In this document: piece after piece, positions 60,117 to 64,000 of the stretch | How the letters are laid out: each line of letters opens with the position of its first letter | How positions within the stretch are numbered: the stretch's first letter is position 1 | Assembly (NCBI RefSeq): GCF_017168145.1 | Contig: NZ_JADQTL010000010.1 | Span: 558,001 to 622,000 of the forward strand | Direction: 5' to 3' | Length of the DNA stretch: 64,000 nucleotides | Source of the DNA: Anaerovorax sp. IOR16 | GTDB lineage: Bacteria > Bacillota > Clostridia > Peptostreptococcales > Anaerovoracaceae | The notes under the pieces: generated by a model | Database searches by the model: none | Seen by the model: the letters and a program-made list of their open reading frames with translations, nothing else | Told to the model about the DNA's origin: nothing | Program-made: the position numbers and the translations under genes

Positions 60117-60158
60117 AAAAAAAGAGCGAAAAATCTTTAGGATTTTCGCTCTTTTTTT
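60117..60158 (+). terminator. Strong terminator after the small hydrophilic gene
   Basis: A 12-bp GAGCGAAAAATC/GATTTTCGCTC-type stem with A-run and T-run, preceded by a GTCGG/CCGAC hairpin. Confidence 0.85.
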
Positions 60159-60256
60159 ATTCATTATAAATAAAAATCAAATATTTTTTATTAATAACAA
60201 AATATTGACAAAAAAATATTTATAAGTATACTAAGGCTTAATTAAATAGTTAAAAC

Positions 60257-60412
60257 ATACGGTTCGATGATAAATCGATTAAAAGGGAAGATGGGTGAAA
60301 ATCCCACACGGTCCCGCCGCTGTATGAGGTAGTTGTTTTTATTATGCCACTGGAAAACTGGGAAGGCGAAAACAATGGTAACCCTTAAGTCAGAAGATCT
60401 GCCGAAATGTTT
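60257..60412 (+). ncRNA. Cobalamin (B12) riboswitch, rightward
   Basis: Landmarks in order: AGGGAAGATGGGTGAAAATC, CACACGGTCCCGCCGCTGTA (B12 box), GCCACTGGAAAACTGGGAAGG and GTCAGAAGATCTGCC. A terminator lies 50 bases past it, before an EamA-type gene. Confidence 0.93.
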
Positions 60413-60461
60413 CTTATTTTCTCTACGAGCGATAGAGAAATTGGGTGCGATTGGTAAAGAT

Positions 60462-60500
60462 AACTCGATTTCGAATAGGTAGAAATCGAGTTTTTTATTT
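60462..60500 (+). terminator. Expression-platform terminator of the rightward riboswitch
   Basis: AACTCGATTTC pairs perfectly with GAAATCGAGTT, followed by a T-run, upstream of the transporter. Confidence 0.82.
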
Positions 60501-60557
60501 GAAAGTTTTAAATTAAATAATTAAAAAATACAAGAAGAAGTAAATAAGGAGTAAATG

Positions 60558-61430
60558 ATGAAAAAACTATTAGACACTGATTTTTTTAAAAATGGAATAT
60601 GGATGGCAATTCTATCTTCCCTTGTATTTAGCGTAATGAATGTGCTTGTAAAAGCTGCAGGAGCGAGTATACCATCAAATGAAATTGTTTTTTTTCGATC
60701 TTTAATTGGAACAGTTTTAATTCTCCTTTTAATGAAAAAGGATAACATAAAATTTGTTAAAGGAAAAAAAGGGATGCTTGCTTTGCGAGGCATGCTTGGC
60801 GCATTATATATGCTGGCTTATTTTTATACTATTTCGAATATGCCTTTACTGGATGCGGTTATTTTAGTAAACTTGTCGCCCGTTTTTACAATGTTTTTTG
60901 CTTATTTTTTTTTAAAAGAGTCTTAACCTAAAAAAATTTTTTTGTTTTTACCAATTATTTTCTTAGGCGCATTATTAACAATAAAGCCTTTTGGGTATTC
61001 TACCTATTCTATTGTAGCTTTATTTGGAATTTTGGCAGCAATCTTTTCTGCGGCTGCGGGTACATCAATTCGATTTCTAGGGCGTAGTGGAGAATACCAT
61101 ACTTATGAAATAATCTTTGCTTTTATGTTTGTTTCCACAATTGTATCCATGGGATTGATGTGGAATGAGTTTGTTTTTCCGAATGGTAAGGAACTATTTT
61201 ATCTTATATGCATTGGTGTTGTTTCTTTATTGGCACAAGTTTTTCTCACAAAAGCTTTTTCACATGAAAATGCTGTGGTAGTAGAACTTGTGCGATATAT
61301 TGGAGTTGTTTTTAATGCACTCTGGGGTTTATTGATTTGGTTGGAAATTCCGGATATATATACGATTATCGGGGGTATATTGATTGTCTTTGGCTGCATC
61401 ATGGTATCTTTAAAAAAGCGAGAAAGTTAG
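60558..61430 (+). pseudogene. EamA/DMT-family transporter broken by an in-frame TAA
   Basis: About 290 codons of a ten-helix drug/metabolite exporter. Helices run from GIWMAILSSLVFSVMNVLV through ALYMLAYFYTISNMPLLDAV to FLKES, where TAA (60924-60926) stops the frame; the same frame resumes PKKIFLFLPIIFLGA to the natural stop at 61430. The codon is one base from TTA (Leu). Second-half EamA repeat includes GVVSLLAQVFLTKAFSHENA. Under riboswitch control it would be repressed by B12, hinting at uptake of cobalamin or a precursor. Start at ATG 60558 behind AAGGAG. Confidence 0.8.
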
Positions 61431-61494
61431 ATGAATAAGGATTCTAATTTTAAGTGTGCTAGAAACAAACAATTATTTTTATTATGAGGAAACT

Positions 61495-61537
61495 GGCAAA
61501 AAGTGCGAAAATCAATAGATTTCTCGCTCTTTTTTTA
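61495..61537 (+). terminator. Terminator after the EamA gene
   Basis: GCGA-AAATC pairs with GATTT-c-TCGC, followed by seven T. Confidence 0.65.
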
Positions 61538-61720
61538 TACGCAATATATGGTTTTATAATAAAATCAAAAGGAAGAATACATTGCTATTGCAAGGTTTGT
61601 GTATTATACTATGATTGTATAATTATTTTTAAAAATATTTCCCGAAATGTACTTTTCGGATTGCCATATCATTCTAATTAAATTAATAAATCGCAATTTT
61701 GGAATGGAGGAGTAAAAAGC

Positions 61721-63829
61721 ATGTATTGTAAGATGTGCGGAACGGAAATCAATTCTACGGACTTGTTTTGCAAAGTATGTGGAACAAAAATTGAAGAAAC
61801 AGAATCTCAGACGCCTTCCGATTTTTCGGAATCTAAGCATGAAGAATTTACATGGAATATTTATGAATTTCCTAAGCCTCGGAAAACAGAGGATATTAAT
61901 TTTCAATGGAATTTAAATAATCTAGAAGAAAAAGAAGCAAAAAAGGAAGAAGAGACTTCAAATGAGGAAAATGCCAGCCAGTTAATTGAGAATGGTAAAG
62001 AGCAAAATCAGATTGAAGAAGAAGAGAAAATTGTATGGGAAATACCGAAGAAAGCTTCTGTGAAAGAAGAAATTATAGTATCTAGCTTTGAGGATTTACC
62101 TGGCGCGACGTTCCATGGAGAAATTTCCACACAAGACAATACAACGATATCTGAGGACAAGATCCCAACTGGTGAAGTCAGTGATATGGACAAGTTTTTT
62201 ACATTCAGTAAGAAAAATGAAGAATTCCAGCAATTGTTGGATCGTGAATATGAAAAAATACAAAAAAAGAATATAGAACGACCTTCCTTGAAAGAAAGTC
62301 AGATTACAAATGTAATGAATGATTTAGAACCTGCAAAGCAAGAAGTTAAGCAATCTTTAAAGATTGAAAAAGAGGTCAAAAATGAGGAAGACACCAAGCC
62401 GATTAATCTAGAAGACATAAAAAAAGCATGTAGCAACACTTTAATAAAGAATTCAGAGTTAGAGGAAAAGGAACCAGAAGAACTTCTTAATTCAGACATT
62501 GAAGCGAAGCTAGCAGCTCATGCTAGTCATTTGGATGAGATGATGGCTGCACGTGCGAGTTTTTTTATTGAAGAGCCTGAAGATATTGATACAAAAGAAA
62601 CAGAAGAAAAGAAATTGATTTCAAATCCAACCCTAAACCCAAATCCAAACTCAAATGAAACGGTAGTAGGTCCGAATACGGAAGTATTAGTAACGGTTGA
62701 GGTTAAGGCAAATGGAAAATCAGAAACGGTTACAAGGCAAACCATTTCGATGGATCCTGCATCCGTCTCAAAAGCAGTTGAAGAGAAAGTTGAAGAGAAA
62801 GTTGAAGAGAAAAATGAAGCACTTACTTCTGCTTTAAATAAGGAAGATATTATTCAAGAAAATAGCGCAAAGGAAGAAATCATTCAAGAAAATAGCGCAG
62901 AAGATATGTTAGAAAAAGAGGATGAAGCTAAAAAGGAAAATACTTCTGATTTAAATAATACATTGTCCCAAGATGATTTAACAGAATTTTGGCAGAAAAA
63001 TGCCTTTGGTATGGAAGAAGAAAAGAAAGTCAACGGGCCTAAGGTTGCTTTAGGTATCATTGCAGCTGTTTTAATGATTGAAATTATAGCACTAGGCATA
63101 CAGTTCTTTTTTCCGCAAACTGCAGCAGCAGAGGCAATTTATAATGTACAATCAAAAATTGTAAAAGTATTTGATGGTGCAGCTGAAGGAATAGGAGGAA
63201 TTTTCAAAGCAGAGAAAAACCCAACCGATAATAAAGAAACTGAAAATGGTGATTCTACAGTGAACCAAGAAAAGGATTCATTAGAAGAAGAACCGGAAGC
63301 GCCAAATCCTGTGCCAATGAGCGATAAGACGGCGTTGATAGAAAGTCAAACCGGCCAGAATAAAAACATTCAGATTATCAGTAAAGCAGATGCTTTGGTA
63401 TTTGATGCATCTCATAATTATGGAATTGATGATTTAAATAAATCTACGTTAATTGACAATAATATTTGGTATACAGATGAAAATGGTAAGACTGTTTATT
63501 ACGATCAAGCTGTTGTCGGTACATTAATTGCATTTAATTCTCAGTGGATTGATTACGTTAATAAGGAAGACAAAGCGATTCTTGATTTATTAAAACCCAA
63601 CAGTAAAGCTTATAAGAAGGTAAGCACTTTTTCAAAGGTTGGTAAGATTTCTGAGACTTTTGAAAGTTTCTCCATTGGAGAAATTCGAAAAGGATCCGTT
63701 GGTTTTTATGTTTTTACAGAGGAAAAAATAATCAAGAAAGAAAACGGAATTGAAAGCATTATTTCAAATGACTGGATTTATTATTTAGAACCAGTTGATA
63801 AACAAATGAAGATCGTAAATTATCTGTAG
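61721..63829 (+). CDS. Zinc-ribbon membrane protein with long acidic region
   Basis: 702 residues behind AATGGAGGAG. N-terminal zinc ribbon (MYCKMCGTEI, then LFCKVCGTKI). Residues about 25-445 are Glu/Lys/Ser-rich and low in complexity, with VEEKVEEKVEEKNEA and the doubled IIQENSA motif. A membrane helix (VALGIIAAVLMIEIIALGIQ) lies near 450, followed by an extracytoplasmic domain of about 240 residues with AIYNVQSKIVKVFDGAAEGI and IIQIISKADALVF-like strands. The topology is that of zinc-ribbon membrane proteins of Firmicutes with unknown roles. Nothing else can be assigned. Confidence 0.65.
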   Translation: MYCKMCGTEINSTDLFCKVCGTKIEETESQTPSDFSESKHEEFTWNIYEFPKPRKTEDINFQWNLNNLEEKEAKKEEETSNEENASQLIENGKEQNQIEEEEKIVWEIPKKASVKEEIIVSSFEDLPGATFHGEISTQDNTTISEDKIPTGEVSDMDKFFTFSKKNEEFQQLLDREYEKIQKKNIERPSLKESQITNVMNDLEPAKQEVKQSLKIEKEVKNEEDTKPINLEDIKKACSNTLIKNSELEEKEPEELLNSDIEAKLAAHASHLDEMMAARASFFIEEPEDIDTKETEEKKLISNPTLNPNPNSNETVVGPNTEVLVTVEVKANGKSETVTRQTISMDPASVSKAVEEKVEEKVEEKNEALTSALNKEDIIQENSAKEEIIQENSAEDMLEKEDEAKKENTSDLNNTLSQDDLTEFWQKNAFGMEEEKKVNGPKVALGIIAAVLMIEIIALGIQFFFPQTAAAEAIYNVQSKIVKVFDGAAEGIGGIFKAEKNPTDNKETENGDSTVNQEKDSLEEEPEAPNPVPMSDKTALIESQTGQNKNIQIISKADALVFDASHNYGIDDLNKSTLIDNNIWYTDENGKTVYYDQAVVGTLIAFNSQWIDYVNKEDKAILDLLKPNSKAYKKVSTFSKVGKISETFESFSIGEIRKGSVGFYVFTEEKIIKKENGIESIISNDWIYYLEPVDKQMKIVNYL

Positions 63830-63882
63830 TTGGATACATTATATTATAAGTACTATGAAAAGGAGCTAAATTAAAAAACAAA

Positions 63883-64000
63883 ATGGCAACTAACTCAAAC
63901 TTTAAACGTGAGAAAATCGGCACAGGTAATGTGGCTTTTTCTCAATCAAGAACCACGATTGAAACCGCTTTTTATGGAAACAATGTAAAACGTATTTTAG
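63883..64000 (+). CDS. Start of an unidentified gene (cut by window edge)
   Basis: ATG 63883 opens a frame that continues to the edge (MATNSNFKREKIGTGNVAFS, then RTTIETAFYGNNVKRIL). An AGGAG stands 18 bases upstream, which is far. Too short to assign. Confidence 0.4.
   Translation, partial: MATNSNFKREKIGTGNVAFSQSRTTIETAFYGNNVKRIL

Overview
The window comes from an A+T-rich, anaerobic, Gram-positive bacterium of the Clostridia. The evidence is [FeFe]-hydrogenase maturation genes (HydG, HydE and a TM1266-type regulator), split monofunctional CoaB/CoaC genes, strong AGGAGG ribosome sites, many short intrinsic terminators, cobalamin riboswitches and a GlnK/GlnL-type two-component system. An amino-acid-fermenting relative of the Anaerovoracaceae/Peptostreptococcaceae is my guess; I cannot fix the genus.

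Left chromosomal part (1-6686). A leftward hydrogenase-maturation operon (hydG cut by the window edge, hydE, regulator) has a roughly 290-nt leader with an intrinsic terminator and a complementary 8-mer pair. The divergent coaB-coaC pair follows. After a transposase remnant come a leftward cobalamin riboswitch with no intact downstream gene, and a DUF2812 membrane protein.

Prophage (6687-46282, about 39.6 kb). A complete-looking temperate siphophage is inserted in the 3' end of a tRNA-Pro(CGG) gene, flanked by a perfect 29-bp repeat. Layout: leftward integrase, lone HSDR_N-type nuclease, ImmA protease and CI-like repressor; a two-operator switch region; rightward early genes (Cro-like, BRO/ORF6C antirepressor, a protein with seventeen 27-bp repeats, SleB-like hydrolase); a recombination/replication block (SMC-like ATPase, Sak4-like ATPase, DUF669, helicase, RepA/primase, an iteron-like putative origin, RusA); two DNA methyltransferases; an ArpU-type late regulator; a roughly 500-nt structured noncoding region that contains a tRNA(CAU); then the head-tail cluster, in which the MuF-type minor capsid protein carries a toxin-like C-terminal domain followed by a small immunity-like gene. 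Inserted moron genes (a metallopeptidase, an opposite-strand YjzC-like frameshifted gene, a membrane-anchored protein with its own promoter and terminator) interrupt the structural genes. Tail, lysis (M23 endolysin, two small holin-like proteins), a second antirepressor and a short sRNA-like unit close the prophage. Phage sequence supplies a replacement terminator for the interrupted tRNA-Pro.

Right chromosomal part (46283-64000). An AGCS alanine/glycine/glutamine symporter, a cold-shock protein with a hairpin leader, a GlnK/GlnL-like two-component pair, a full five-gene branched-chain amino-acid ABC importer, and a MerR-type regulator with a 19-bp-spacer promoter ahead of a YfcC transporter and an M20 amidohydrolase. 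Then tRNA-Lys(CTT), a small hydrophilic protein, a second cobalamin riboswitch ahead of an EamA transporter broken by an in-frame stop, a large zinc-ribbon membrane protein, and the start of an unidentified gene. The theme is uptake and use of amino acids and peptides.
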